A stretch of DNA of 64,000 bases, from positions 1-64,000 of the forward strand of contig CAMPBE010000004.1 of assembly GCA_946636615.1 (NCBI GenBank), written 5' to 3'. The position numbers and the translations under genes were made by a program. Source of the DNA: an uncultured bacterium. Lineage in GTDB: Bacteria > Cyanobacteriota > Vampirovibrionia > Gastranaerophilales > Gastranaerophilaceae. Below, in pieces: positions 20,995 to 30,908 of the stretch. The notes below the pieces were generated by a model. The model made no database searches, had not been told where the DNA came from, and worked only from the letters and a program-made list of their open reading frames with translations. Every line of letters starts with the position of its first letter. Within the stretch, counting starts at the first letter, position 1.

Positions 20995-21180
20995 GATTAT
21001 TTCCTATTTTATACTCTTGTCTTGATATATATATAAAGTATATACTTTTTAAATAATTGCCTTTTTATAATATTTTTTGTAAACAATTGTTAACATAATA
21101 AATCTCTGTTAAATTTGAATATTTATTATGTTTCAAATACAATGAAATAGAATATAGTAACAAATTTAAGGAGAGAGAAA

Positions 21181-22506
21181 ATGGAACATTTACACTCACT
21201 TGTGCAAGCAAATGCAGTTGGGGTATCTGCCGCAATTCTTTTGATTGCATATGTTTTCATAGCTTTGGAAAAAATTCCAAAGGTTACCATTGCACTTATA
21301 GGTGCAGGTTTAACAATTTTATTGGGATTGGTAAGTCAGACAAAACTTGTTGAAGGAGGAATTAACCCTCATTATTTTATCAATTTTGTCGATTTTAATG
21401 TAATATTTTTACTTGTATCAATGATGATAATTGTGAGTATCGCAACAAGAAGCGGCATGTTTAATTGGGTTGCGAATGAACTTTTAAGATTAACTAAGGG
21501 ACATCCAAAACTCGTTTTGTTCACTTTGGGTATTTTTACGGCAGTTGCGTCTGCGTTTTTGGATAACGTTACTACAGTAATTCTTATCATGCCTGTAACA
21601 TTCTTTGTTGCAAAGCATTTGGATATAAACCCCCTACCGTTTTTGATTACGGAAATATTTGCATCAAATATCGGCGGAACGGCAACTTTAATCGGTGACC
21701 CTCCTAATATCATCATAGGAAGTGCTGCAGGGCTTTCATTTATGGACTTTTTAAATGAATTAACAGGCGTTGTTCTTGTAATACTATTTGTAATAGTTGG
21801 AATTATGACATTTATTTTCAGAAAACAACTCAAAGCAACTCCCGAAAAAATGGAAGCAGTAGCCAATCTTGATAATTCAAAGACAATCACGGATTATCCT
21901 TTGATGATTAGAAGTGCAATTGTTTTGGGATTGGTAATTTTAGGATTTATTTTGCATGATGTTACGCATATTGAAACTTGCGTAACTGCAATGCTTGGTG
22001 CAAGTATATTGTTGTTGTTTGAAAAACCAAAAGATATTTTGGTTGACGTTGAATGGAACACAATATTTTTCTTTATCGGATTGTTTATTATAATCGGCGG
22101 TGTTGAAGCATCGGGCGGTATTGCTCTTATGGCAAAATGGATCTTGGATGTAACAAACGGTTCACAAGAAGCTACTGCTATGATAATTCTTTGGGCATCA
22201 GGATTTGTTTCTGGAATTATTGATAATATTCCTTACACTGCAACAATGACACCTATGTTATTGGAAATTCAAAAAACAATGGGTGGAGATTATACATTCC
22301 CATTATGGTGGTGTTTGTCATTAGGTGCCTGCTTAGGTGGGAATATGACAATCATCGGTGCCGCTGCAAACGTTATTGTTTCTGAAACTTCAGCACACGA
22401 AGGACATCCGATAGCGTTTATGAAATTCTTAAAATACGGTATCATGACAATGTTTATTTCATTGGCAATAAGTTCTGTGTATGTATATATAAGATTTCTT
22501 CATTAA
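21181..22506 (+). CDS. ArsB/NhaD (ion transporter superfamily) permease
   Basis: AFLDNVTTVILIMPVTF, NIGGTATLIGDPPNIIIGSAAGLSF; multi-pass; AGGAGAG ribosome-binding site. Confidence 0.9.
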   Translation: MEHLHSLVQANAVGVSAAILLIAYVFIALEKIPKVTIALIGAGLTILLGLVSQTKLVEGGINPHYFINFVDFNVIFLLVSMMIIVSIATRSGMFNWVANELLRLTKGHPKLVLFTLGIFTAVASAFLDNVTTVILIMPVTFFVAKHLDINPLPFLITEIFASNIGGTATLIGDPPNIIIGSAAGLSFMDFLNELTGVVLVILFVIVGIMTFIFRKQLKATPEKMEAVANLDNSKTITDYPLMIRSAIVLGLVILGFILHDVTHIETCVTAMLGASILLLFEKPKDILVDVEWNTIFFFIGLFIIIGGVEASGGIALMAKWILDVTNGSQEATAMIILWASGFVSGIIDNIPYTATMTPMLLEIQKTMGGDYTFPLWWCLSLGACLGGNMTIIGAAANVIVSETSAHEGHPIAFMKFLKYGIMTMFISLAISSVYVYIRFLH

Positions 22507-22531
22507 TGAAGTTTAAATATTAATTTATTAT

Positions 22532-22566
22532 AAAAGGGCAATATTTTAAAATATTGTCCTTTTGTT
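22532..22566 (+). terminator. Rho-independent terminator
   Basis: aaaagggcaatattttaaaatattgtccttttg hairpin. Confidence 0.75.
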
Positions 22567-22603
22567 TAATTAAATTTTTTTTTAATAGAGTTTTAATTTT
22601 TGT

Positions 22604-23161
22604 ATGAAGAAATTTATTTTAACATTATTTGCTATTATATTTTCGCAAGTTAACTCTTATTCTGAAGAAATTCATTTTGATAATGAAATTTATAAATTAA
22701 AATTCAGTGCACTTGCTCCGCAAACTCAAGGTTACGGAAATGAATATTATAAAGATTCGGAAAATGTATCAAATTGGACTAAAATGATAGGGATATATTA
22801 CTATCCGCTGGAGGATAATCCGCTTAGTTATACTCGAAATTTTAGTGAAATTGTTGAAAATACAGATAATAGTATTTTGTTGAAAGTAGTTGAAAACAAA
22901 AAAACGAACAAAGCTGTTATAAGTTTTTTAGTGAATAGTGAAGAAAATTCTCAAAAATTTTTTGAATATGATGCATATAAATTTGAAAAGCATCCGACAA
23001 AAGGGATTGTAGTTTCAAAATATGCTGTAAGATATAAGTTTAAAAATGATGATGAGATAAATAAAATTGCAAATTTTGTAAAAGAAAGCAATGACAAATA
23101 TTTAGAGCTTCTTATAATTTCCAATACGCCATCTTTGATCGAAAAAGATATAAGTATTTAG
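22604..23161 (+). CDS. Hypothetical secreted protein
   Basis: N-terminal signal peptide MKKFILTLFAIIFSQVNSYSEE. Confidence 0.7.
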   Translation: MKKFILTLFAIIFSQVNSYSEEIHFDNEIYKLKFSALAPQTQGYGNEYYKDSENVSNWTKMIGIYYYPLEDNPLSYTRNFSEIVENTDNSILLKVVENKKTNKAVISFLVNSEENSQKFFEYDAYKFEKHPTKGIVVSKYAVRYKFKNDDEINKIANFVKESNDKYLELLIISNTPSLIEKDISI

Positions 23162-24045
23162 TCAGCCATTTTGCGTTTCAAATTGTCTTTTATTATACTC
23201 AACGGACCGTTATTTGGTGTTCTTACATAATAATAATATTTTTTTGCATACGTAAACGGATATTTAGGAAGCCATGCAAAACGCATAAATATTGAAACAG
23301 TGTCAGCACCTTGTGAAAACATTAATTCATCAATAGTTTCTTCATGAGCCGGAGAAATTGATGCAAACAATTTTAAAATATAATCAGTAAATGTGACTGC
23401 AGAATAACCAGAAGCGGCAACCGGCGAATTAATAAAAGAAGAAACTCTAAAATCACTATTATTTTCAATGTTTTGGACATCTTCCGGAATAGTAAATGTC
23501 CCCCCTGCAACCTGTTCTATTTCGTACCATGTACCGTTGTATTTGAGACGCATAATATTTGGCTTTGGCATATAAATATCATCAAATTTATTCTCAAGCA
23601 GAATTTTACCTCTCATATCAGTGACACCATATTTATAGTTTTTACATGTCAAAAACATTCCGCCAAAAAGCAAATTTATTGAAGAATATTCAGGAGCAAG
23701 TATTGCATCCCCCTTTTCGTCATAAATGCCAAAATTAATGTCATTGCCAAATTTTACATATTTTGTGAGGATCCTGTCAACGTGTCTGTATCGTGGTTCT
23801 ATAAGAACATTCCCATCACTGTCTATAAGGCCGTACTTGTTTCGCTTTTGAACTATCCAAGATGATTTACCAAGACGTATAATTTTTTTATACTCAGGCT
23901 CAACTGTAATACAGCCTTGAGAATTTTTAAGACCAAATAAATTGTTGTCATCACTGATAACTGTCATTCCTAAATTTGAAAGTTCAGCAAAAGATGATGA
24001 TGCTGTGAAAAAAATTAAACTAATAACCAATAATAACTTTTTCAT
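23158..24045 (-). CDS. WG-repeat-containing secreted protein
   Basis: Repeated 'YGLIDSDGNVLIEPRY / FGIYDEKGDAILAPEY / YGVTDMRGKILLENKF'; signal peptide from MKKLLLVISLIFFTASSSFA. Confidence 0.8.
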   Translation of the reverse strand: MKKLLLVISLIFFTASSSFAELSNLGMTVISDDNNLFGLKNSQGCITVEPEYKKIIRLGKSSWIVQKRNKYGLIDSDGNVLIEPRYRHVDRILTKYVKFGNDINFGIYDEKGDAILAPEYSSINLLFGGMFLTCKNYKYGVTDMRGKILLENKFDDIYMPKPNIMRLKYNGTWYEIEQVAGGTFTIPEDVQNIENNSDFRVSSFINSPVAASGYSAVTFTDYILKLFASISPAHEETIDELMFSQGADTVSIFMRFAWLPKYPFTYAKKYYYYVRTPNNGPLSIIKDNLKRKMAD

Positions 24046-24089
24046 AATTTTATGATAACATAAAATAAGAAGATAAATAGGGGATTTTT

Positions 24090-26870
24090 GTGAAATTATC
24101 AAATTGTATAAAACTTGGAATATTTGGTGCTGTATTCATAATGTTTATTTCTGTTATGTATTTGGTTGTTTTGCCTGAGATAGTTTCTAGTCAAAAATTT
24201 ATAGATTACACTCAAACGCTATTAGAAAAACAACTTGGAGTCAAATCAATAATTAAAAATCCTCAACTAAAGACAAAATTAACACCTACGATTGAATTTA
24301 AAATAGATAAGTTGGATATTACGGGTCGTAATGGTAAAATCATTTCTGTTGATAATTTTGATATAGTTTTATCTTTCAAAAAAATTTTTAATAAAACTAT
24401 TATACTGAAGCAGCTGGGTGCTGATGATATTTTCGTTGATACCAATAAAATATCTGAATTATCAATAAAAAAAGACCAAAAAGAGAAAAAGAAAAATAAT
24501 TTTAATATCGATATTTTTAACTCAATTCTGTATGTCAAAAAATCTCTTATTTTATACAAAGTTGAACCTAATACTTACGTAAAATTGAATGCTGATAACA
24601 TAAGAATTGACAACACACAAAAATTACAAAGATTTATACATTTTAATTTGGCTGCAGGTATTAAAAACAAAGGCAAAGAAGTTGTATTCAATATTAAAGA
24701 CAACAATTCAGTATATTTTAAAGATAATCATTTTTGGGTTAAAAATTGCAGTTTGTCAATGAATAAATCAAATATATTCTTCAATGCTATTGCAGACAGA
24801 AAGAAAAATTATGAAGTAGAGATTTATTCAGACAAAATAGATATTTCAGATATTTTGCTATTGCTAAATTCACAAATAATTGAAAATAATTTGCAAGAAA
24901 CGCTTTCATATTTTGATGGATTAAATGGAAATTTCAAATTTAAAATAAAACTTACAAATAATAGCATAAGTGGTAATTTTGATATAAATAAAATCTTTTG
25001 TAAAATAAATCCTGTTAATAAAATTCCGGTAATATTGGAAAAAGGAAGCATCAATTTAACTAAAGATAGAGTGACTTTAAAAAATATAGAGGGATTTTAT
25101 GCCAATAGAAAAAGTAATAAGCTTACAATGGAAGGGACTGTTGATGATTATTTAAAAACTATTGACACAAAACTTACTGCAAGAGCTGTAGTAAGTAATG
25201 ATTTTTTAAAAAATTATCTTACTCCAATGATAAAGACACCTATTGAATTAACCGGTGGTAATACTAAAACAAAAATAGAATTAAATGCAAAAAATAACAA
25301 AATTGATATAAAATGGCTTTTTGGTATAAAGAAAGGACAAGATATTCTTGTAGCCGGTTCTTCGTTTAGTCCTGTGGATTATGCAAGAGGAGTTAAAGGG
25401 GATTTGTATTTTGCAGATAATCTCTTTACAATACGCTCTTTAGATTACTATATTATTCCTGAAAAATATTTAAATAAAAATGATATTGGTAAGATAAAAC
25501 CAATATTAAAATTTAGTGGGAATATTGATTTAGCAAGCAATTCAAGGGTAAATGACTTTGGTTTTGAATTTACCCATCCTATTCCGAGTGAATTTTTAAA
25601 TATTTTTGTAGGGGAAGAAATGTTTAAAAAAGGAACAATTGAGGGCAATATGACCTACATAGATAATGGTGATTATCCGATTCTTAATGGTTCTGTAAAA
25701 ATGAATAAGGTATTCATTCCATCTCAAAGGGTGTATTTGAAGCATGGTGAATTAAATGCAAATAAAGGAATAATCAAAATAATAGCTCATGGCGGTTATA
25801 GAAGATCGAAATTTAATCTGAATGGTGATTTTATTAATGAAATAAAATTCCCGATTATTGCTAAGGATATTAAATTGGATATTGATAACATTGATGTTGA
25901 AAAATTCTTAGCATCATCAAATAATCAGAAAAAAGAGGCTATAAAATCTGAAAAGTTTGATTTAAAACCTTCTGGAACAGCAAAAGATGAAGATGATAAT
26001 AATCCAACATTTGATATTGGTAATTTTATAGTAGAAAAATGTAAATTAAAAGTTGCTAATGGCAAATACAAGGATCTTACATTTGGTAATGTTGAAGCCA
26101 ATATGACTTTAGATAAAAACAGCTTATTAAATATAAAATCAAACAGATTTAATATTGCAAACGGTCATTCTTCAGCAAAGATAGATTGTAATTTAAAACA
26201 GCATAAATATCATATGTTGCTGGGTATAAAAGATGTTGATATGGATATTATTGCATCGAACCTCTTGCAATTGCCGAAAGAAATATCAGGTAAAGCAAAA
26301 GGGTTTATAGATTTTAATACAGATGATTCCCTAAAAATTAACGGGTCAATGAAATTTGATATAGAAGACGGTACAATTCAAAAAGTTGGAATGGTTGAAT
26401 ATATTCTGAAATTTGCAGCTTTATTCAGAAATCCTTTGACCATGATTAGTCCTTCAATTTTTTCTGATTTAGTAAATGTTCCTGATGGAAAATTTGATAA
26501 TATTAACGGCAAATTAGAACTAAAAGATAATGTAATTGAACGAATGATGGTAAAATCAACAGCATCACAACTTAGCTCTTTTATTGTCGGCAGATATGAT
26601 TTGGAAACAAGCGATGCGTCTTTGAGGATTTATACTAAATTTAGTAATAAAAATAAAGGTTTGTTTGGGGTTTTGAGGAATATTTCATTGAACAGTTTAG
26701 CTAATAGGATTCCGCTTGGAATGTCAAATTATGATAATTATTATTCTGCAGAATTAGATATGATTCCGCCTATTGATGCAGATGAAAAAGATTGTCAAGT
26801 ATTTTTAACTAAAGTTGATGGTGATATAGAGCATAATAACTTTATTTCATCCCTAAAGAAAATAAAATAA
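24090..26870 (+). CDS. AsmA/TamB-like large envelope protein (GTG start)
   Basis: N-terminal transmembrane segment then a long beta-rich repetitive region; AsmA_2-like C-terminus (SGKAKGFIDFNTDDSLKINGSMKFDIEDG). Confidence 0.75.
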   Translation: MKLSNCIKLGIFGAVFIMFISVMYLVVLPEIVSSQKFIDYTQTLLEKQLGVKSIIKNPQLKTKLTPTIEFKIDKLDITGRNGKIISVDNFDIVLSFKKIFNKTIILKQLGADDIFVDTNKISELSIKKDQKEKKKNNFNIDIFNSILYVKKSLILYKVEPNTYVKLNADNIRIDNTQKLQRFIHFNLAAGIKNKGKEVVFNIKDNNSVYFKDNHFWVKNCSLSMNKSNIFFNAIADRKKNYEVEIYSDKIDISDILLLLNSQIIENNLQETLSYFDGLNGNFKFKIKLTNNSISGNFDINKIFCKINPVNKIPVILEKGSINLTKDRVTLKNIEGFYANRKSNKLTMEGTVDDYLKTIDTKLTARAVVSNDFLKNYLTPMIKTPIELTGGNTKTKIELNAKNNKIDIKWLFGIKKGQDILVAGSSFSPVDYARGVKGDLYFADNLFTIRSLDYYIIPEKYLNKNDIGKIKPILKFSGNIDLASNSRVNDFGFEFTHPIPSEFLNIFVGEEMFKKGTIEGNMTYIDNGDYPILNGSVKMNKVFIPSQRVYLKHGELNANKGIIKIIAHGGYRRSKFNLNGDFINEIKFPIIAKDIKLDIDNIDVEKFLASSNNQKKEAIKSEKFDLKPSGTAKDEDDNNPTFDIGNFIVEKCKLKVANGKYKDLTFGNVEANMTLDKNSLLNIKSNRFNIANGHSSAKIDCNLKQHKYHMLLGIKDVDMDIIASNLLQLPKEISGKAKGFIDFNTDDSLKINGSMKFDIEDGTIQKVGMVEYILKFAALFRNPLTMISPSIFSDLVNVPDGKFDNINGKLELKDNVIERMMVKSTASQLSSFIVGRYDLETSDASLRIYTKFSNKNKGLFGVLRNISLNSLANRIPLGMSNYDNYYSAELDMIPPIDADEKDCQVFLTKVDGDIEHNNFISSLKKIK

Positions 26871-26874
26871 CTTA

Positions 26875-27933
26875 TTATTTTATTAGCATACAATCACCAT
26901 ATGAAAAGAACCTGTAATTGCTCTTAATTGCCTGTCTATAAGCTTCAAAAATAAAATCTTTTCCGGCCAAAGCGCTAACTAACATTAATAGTGTTGATTT
27001 TGGTAAATGAAAATTTGTTAAAAGGTAATCAATTACCCTGAATTCATATGGAGGATAAATAAATAATTCAGAAGTATCATGACAAGCCTTAATACAACCG
27101 TATTTTTGGAAAGCAGTTTCAAGTGTTCTTACTGTAGTTGTGCCGACAGCAAGAATTTTTTTACCTTGTTGCTTTGCTCTGTTTATTTGTTCTGCAGCTG
27201 TTTCAGAAATTTCAAAACTTTCTGAATGCATTTTATGTTCCAATATATTTTCACATTGAACAGGTCTAAAAGTCCCTAAACCTACGTTTAGTGTTACATA
27301 ACAAAGTTCTACACCTTTGTCTTCAAGCTTTTTAAGAATTTCTTTTGTAAAATGCAATCCTGCTGTAGGTGCTGCAACAGACCCTTCATCTTTAGCATAA
27401 ACTGTTTGATATCGTTCAGAATCAAGCTTTTTTAAGTCCTCATTTTGCAATTTTCTTTCTATGTATGGGGGAAGTGGAATATTACCGTTTTTGTGCAAAA
27501 TATCCATAATATTTGCAGATTCATCAAATAGTAATTCTACTTGCCATTCTCCGTTTTCCTCTAATCTTTTAATTGCCTTTACTGAAAGTTCATCACTTAT
27601 TTTTATTACTGTATCAGGTTTTATTCTTTTAGAAGGTTTTATTAAAACATCCCAAGTGTTAGAATTTTTTTCACCAAGCGGCTTAAGTAAGAAAACTTCT
27701 ATTTTTGCACCTGTATCCTTATTGCCTAAAAGGCGAGCCGGAATTACTTTTGTGTTATTCATAACCAATAGAGTGTTTTTGTCGATATAATCTATTATGT
27801 TGTAAAAATGCCTGTGCTCAATTGATTGGTTTTTTATGTTTAAAACCATCATTTTCGAGTTTTCCCGTTTGTCAGCAGGCATTTGAGCTATTAAACTCTC
27901 AGGTAGTTCATAATCGTATTCGGAAAGTAACAT
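26875..27933 (-). CDS. queA: S-adenosylmethionine:tRNA ribosyltransferase-isomerase
   Basis: YDYELPESLIAQMPADKRENSKMMVL, VAAPTAGLHFTKEIL, NFHLPKSTLLMLVSALAG. Confidence 0.96.
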   Translation of the reverse strand: MLLSEYDYELPESLIAQMPADKRENSKMMVLNIKNQSIEHRHFYNIIDYIDKNTLLVMNNTKVIPARLLGNKDTGAKIEVFLLKPLGEKNSNTWDVLIKPSKRIKPDTVIKISDELSVKAIKRLEENGEWQVELLFDESANIMDILHKNGNIPLPPYIERKLQNEDLKKLDSERYQTVYAKDEGSVAAPTAGLHFTKEILKKLEDKGVELCYVTLNVGLGTFRPVQCENILEHKMHSESFEISETAAEQINRAKQQGKKILAVGTTTVRTLETAFQKYGCIKACHDTSELFIYPPYEFRVIDYLLTNFHLPKSTLLMLVSALAGKDFIFEAYRQAIKSNYRFFSYGDCMLIK

Positions 27934-27940
27934 AAAATCG

Positions 27941-28014
27941 CCTTGAGATTCTTCTGCTAACTCGTCATTCTGAGTGCAGCGAAGAATCTCTTGGAATTCC
28001 GCCTCAGAATAACA
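27941..28014. repeat. REP-like palindromic repeat
   Basis: gagattcttc..tcattctgagtgcagcgaagaatctc..cctcagaataac. Confidence 0.7.
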
Positions 28015-29103
28015 TTATTCTTTAGGTTCAATTTTCTTTGCATTTGCTATATCTGAATCTGTAACTACATTACCGGTATGTGCCTGTTCCATATCTATTT
28101 GCTTATTAACAATAACAGTTTGAACGATTTGTATAACATTGCTTGTTACAAGATAAAGCAATACACCGGCAGGAATTGGGATAATAACAAATGTACCGAT
28201 AATCATAATTGGCATAAACGTTCCCATTGACTTTTGTATAGCTTCTTGTGTCGGGTCAACAGATCCGTTTTTAGGTTTGTTTGTTGCCATCATTACTTTT
28301 TGAGATGCAAACATAGTTATTGCAAATAAGGCTATAAGTAAAAACACATCCCAATGGAAAGCTCTTTCTGTTTTAACAGTTGGTACTGATGCGGCAAGAA
28401 TGTTTCCTTGTTTTGAGAAAGTTACATTTTCAATTTCTTTGTTTGCCATATCTGTAATTTGAACTTCAACTTTTTCAATTTGAGCAAGTTGTTCAAATTT
28501 TAGATTTAAGTAATCTAAAGACATTTTTAAATCAACATTTTCACCGGCTTTGAAATCGCCTTGTATTTCAACGGCTTTAGATGGATTTTTTATTTTAACA
28601 TTATCTATAACTTCATTAGGCAAATATACTTTTGCAACTTTCCCAGCCATAAAAGTATCACCTTGAGAAACACCAAATTGTCCGTCATAAGAACGACCAG
28701 CAGTCGCTCTTAGTGTTGTATCCAATCTGCCTAAAAAACCAAATGATGTATCACCGGCAATTTGAATAAATTGAGGACTCATTAGAGCCGAATATAACAA
28801 TATAAATATTGGCAATTGAATTAATAAAGGTAGGCATCCGCCCATTGGGTTAAACTTATGTTCTTTATAAAATTCCATAAGTTTTTGTTGCATCATTTGC
28901 GGATTACTCTTGTATCTGTCTTGAATAGCTTTAATTTTTGGTTGTAATGCTTGCATCATTTTCATTGAACGTTGTTGTGAAACATTTAACGGCCACATTG
29001 CTAATCTTACAATGACAGTAAGAACAATTATTGCGAAACCGTAATTACCAACAAAATGAGCAAGCAGTTGTAAAAATTTTATGGTTAAAGTTGTAAAATC
29101 CAA
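28015..29103 (-). CDS. yidC: Membrane protein insertase YidC/Oxa1
   Basis: YGFAIIVLTVIVRLAMWPLNVSQQRSMKMMQALQPKIKAIQDRYKSNPQ...NPMGGCLPLLIQLPIF. Confidence 0.95.
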   Translation of the reverse strand: MDFTTLTIKFLQLLAHFVGNYGFAIIVLTVIVRLAMWPLNVSQQRSMKMMQALQPKIKAIQDRYKSNPQMMQQKLMEFYKEHKFNPMGGCLPLLIQLPIFILLYSALMSPQFIQIAGDTSFGFLGRLDTTLRATAGRSYDGQFGVSQGDTFMAGKVAKVYLPNEVIDNVKIKNPSKAVEIQGDFKAGENVDLKMSLDYLNLKFEQLAQIEKVEVQITDMANKEIENVTFSKQGNILAASVPTVKTERAFHWDVFLLIALFAITMFASQKVMMATNKPKNGSVDPTQEAIQKSMGTFMPIMIIGTFVIIPIPAGVLLYLVTSNVIQIVQTVIVNKQIDMEQAHTGNVVTDSDIANAKKIEPKE

Positions 29104-29124
29104 TTTCCCTAATCCTCTAATATT

Positions 29125-29198
29125 TAGATTCTTCGGCTAGTTATCATCCTGAGTTTTAAAAGACGAAGAATCATTGATAACATTCCCAGAATGACAAT
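29125..29198. repeat. REP-like palindromic repeat (diverged)
   Basis: agattcttcgg..catcctgag..gacgaagaatc..cagaatgac. Confidence 0.6.
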
Positions 29199-29254
29199 TC
29201 TCTTCCTATAGCAGTTTATTATAAAAGAACAGTCAAGTCAACTTTAAGCACTTA

Positions 29255-29619
29255 TAAAAAAAGATCAACTCTCGTTAGCCTTTTAAATGGTCGGGATGAT
29301 AGGCTGTCCGTCGGCGAACGAATGTGAGCCTTACGGAAGCGAATGCAAAATTTAGCAAGTTCTTGAGCTTCAGCGAAAAAGAACTGCAAATTTTGTCACG
29401 ATGTAATCGTGTCATAAAAAAAGACTAACTTTCGTTAGCCTTTTAAATGGTCGGGATGATAGGCTGTCCGTCGGCGAACGAATGTGAGCCTTACGGAAGC
29501 GAATGCAAAATTTAGCAAGTTCTTGAGCTTCAGCGAAAAAGAACTGCAAATTTTGTCACGATGTAATCGTGTCATAAAAAAAGACTAACTTTCGTTAGCC
29601 TTTTAAATGGTCGGGATGA
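29255..29619. repeat. 160-bp tandem repeat: tRNA-Pro 3' end + terminator + structured spacer
   Basis: 'ttcgttagccttttaaatggtcgggatga' occurs ending near 29299, 29459 and 29619, 160 bp apart; spacers between copies are identical by eye. Confidence 0.9.
29575..29605 (-). terminator. Terminator of tRNA-Pro
   Basis: Minus strand AAAAGGCTAACGAAAGTTAGTCTTTTTTT. Confidence 0.8.
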
Positions 29620-29684
29620 CACGATTTGAACGTGCGACCCCTTCGTCCCAAGCGAAGTGCGCTACCAAGCTGCGCCACATCCCG
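29608..29684 (-). tRNA. tRNA-Pro (anticodon UGG), CCA encoded
   Basis: Minus strand CGGGATGTGGCGCAGCTTGGTAGCGCACTTCGCTTGGGACGAAGGGGTCGCACGTTCAAATCGTGTCATCCCGACCA folds as a cloverleaf; loop CTTGGGA. Confidence 0.95.
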
Positions 29685-29772
29685 ACAATATGGGGTACTT
29701 TATAATAGTAAAATAAACATTTTTTATAGTCAAGAGGATTATAATTTAAATTTATGCTATAATAATTACATT

Positions 29773-30198
29773 ATGAAACATATATTTGAAACAAAGGTTT
29801 ATTTTTCCGATACAGACAACTATGGCGTTGTCTGGCATGGAACTTATTTGAGATGGATGGAAATGGGACGTGTCGAATTTTGCAAGGATATGACAGGTCT
29901 TACGTTAAAGGATCTTGAAGCAAAAGATATACTTTTGCCTGTATCTAACATAAATATAAAATATAAATCTTCTGCAAAACTTGAAGATATTGTTGTTGTT
30001 GAAACGGAAGTTTCTGATTATACGGGTCTTACTGCAACTTTTAAACAAACTATAAAATCAAAGGAAACAGGTAAGGTTTATACTGTTGCTAGCGTGGTTA
30101 TTGTTGCGGTTCATGCTGATGCAAAATTGTACAGGCAAATGCCGGAGCCTTTAGCTTCAACGTTTGAAAAGGAAGTAAAATGTCAGATATCCGTTTAA
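29773..30198 (+). CDS. Acyl-CoA thioesterase (YbgC/4HBT hotdog family)
   Basis: VYFSDTDNYGVVWHGTYLRWMEMGRVEF; start refined to ATG 29773, since the longer ORF runs antisense through tRNA-Pro. Confidence 0.88.
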   Translation: MKHIFETKVYFSDTDNYGVVWHGTYLRWMEMGRVEFCKDMTGLTLKDLEAKDILLPVSNINIKYKSSAKLEDIVVVETEVSDYTGLTATFKQTIKSKETGKVYTVASVVIVAVHADAKLYRQMPEPLASTFEKEVKCQISV

Positions 30199-30908
30199 AT
30201 AAGTATATTGCATCTTCAGGGTTGTGCTCTCGCAGAAAAGCTGATGAATTGATTGAAAACGGTCAAGTAATGGTAAATGGCAAAATTGTTACTGAGCTCG
30301 GTTTTTTGGTGAAAGATCAGGATAAAGTTTTTGTTGATAAAAAGCTTGTAAGGCCGTCAAAGCACGAATATTATAAATTTTATAAACCTGCAGGCTATAT
30401 TACAACTTGTGATGATGAAAAAGGAAGAAAAACTATATACGATTTGCTTCCTGATAACTTGGCAGGACTAAAACCTGTCGGAAGATTGGATAAAGATTCA
30501 ACGGGGCTTTTAATTCTGACCAATGATGGTGATTTGATAAATGCTCTGACACACCCGTCTGTTAAAGTTCCGAAAGTTTATATGGTTACTGTTAATGCGC
30601 AAGTTAAAAAATCAGAATTAGAACAGATGGCAAACGGTATAGAAATTGAACCAGATAAGGTTGCTTATGCGGACATTCAGGTTTTGGAAATTGACAATAA
30701 ACATACTGAAATGCAAATAACTTTGTATCAAGGAATGAACAGACAGATAAGAAAAATGTTTGAACACTTTGGGTATGAAGTTAAAGTATTAAAAAGAATT
30801 CAGCATGCTACAATCAACCTTGACGGATTAAAACGCGGAGAATTTAAACCAATCAAACCTGCGCAGATCAGAGATTTAAGAAACTTTTTAAACAGGATTA
30901 GTCAATAA
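30180..30908 (+). CDS. RsuA/RluB-family pseudouridine synthase
   Basis: S4 domain (RLNKYIASSGLCSRRKADELIENGQVMVNG), GRLDKDSTGLLILTNDGDL, YQGMNRQIRKMFEHFGYEV. Confidence 0.93.
   Translation: MSDIRLNKYIASSGLCSRRKADELIENGQVMVNGKIVTELGFLVKDQDKVFVDKKLVRPSKHEYYKFYKPAGYITTCDDEKGRKTIYDLLPDNLAGLKPVGRLDKDSTGLLILTNDGDLINALTHPSVKVPKVYMVTVNAQVKKSELEQMANGIEIEPDKVAYADIQVLEIDNKHTEMQITLYQGMNRQIRKMFEHFGYEVKVLKRIQHATINLDGLKRGEFKPIKPAQIRDLRNFLNRISQ

Noticed and set aside
21372-21890. 172-aa ORF antisense to the ArsB/NhaD-like gene
   Set aside because: Shadow ORF of a conserved transporter; no ribosome-binding site or recognisable family.
29255-29619. CRISPR-like array interpretation of the 160-bp repeats
   Set aside because: Only two full units, spacers are identical rather than unique, and units contain tRNA and terminator sequence; no cas genes.
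29626-29772. N-terminal extension of the thioesterase ORF
   Set aside because: The extension reads antisense through tRNA-Pro; ATG 29773 gives the normal hotdog-thioesterase start.
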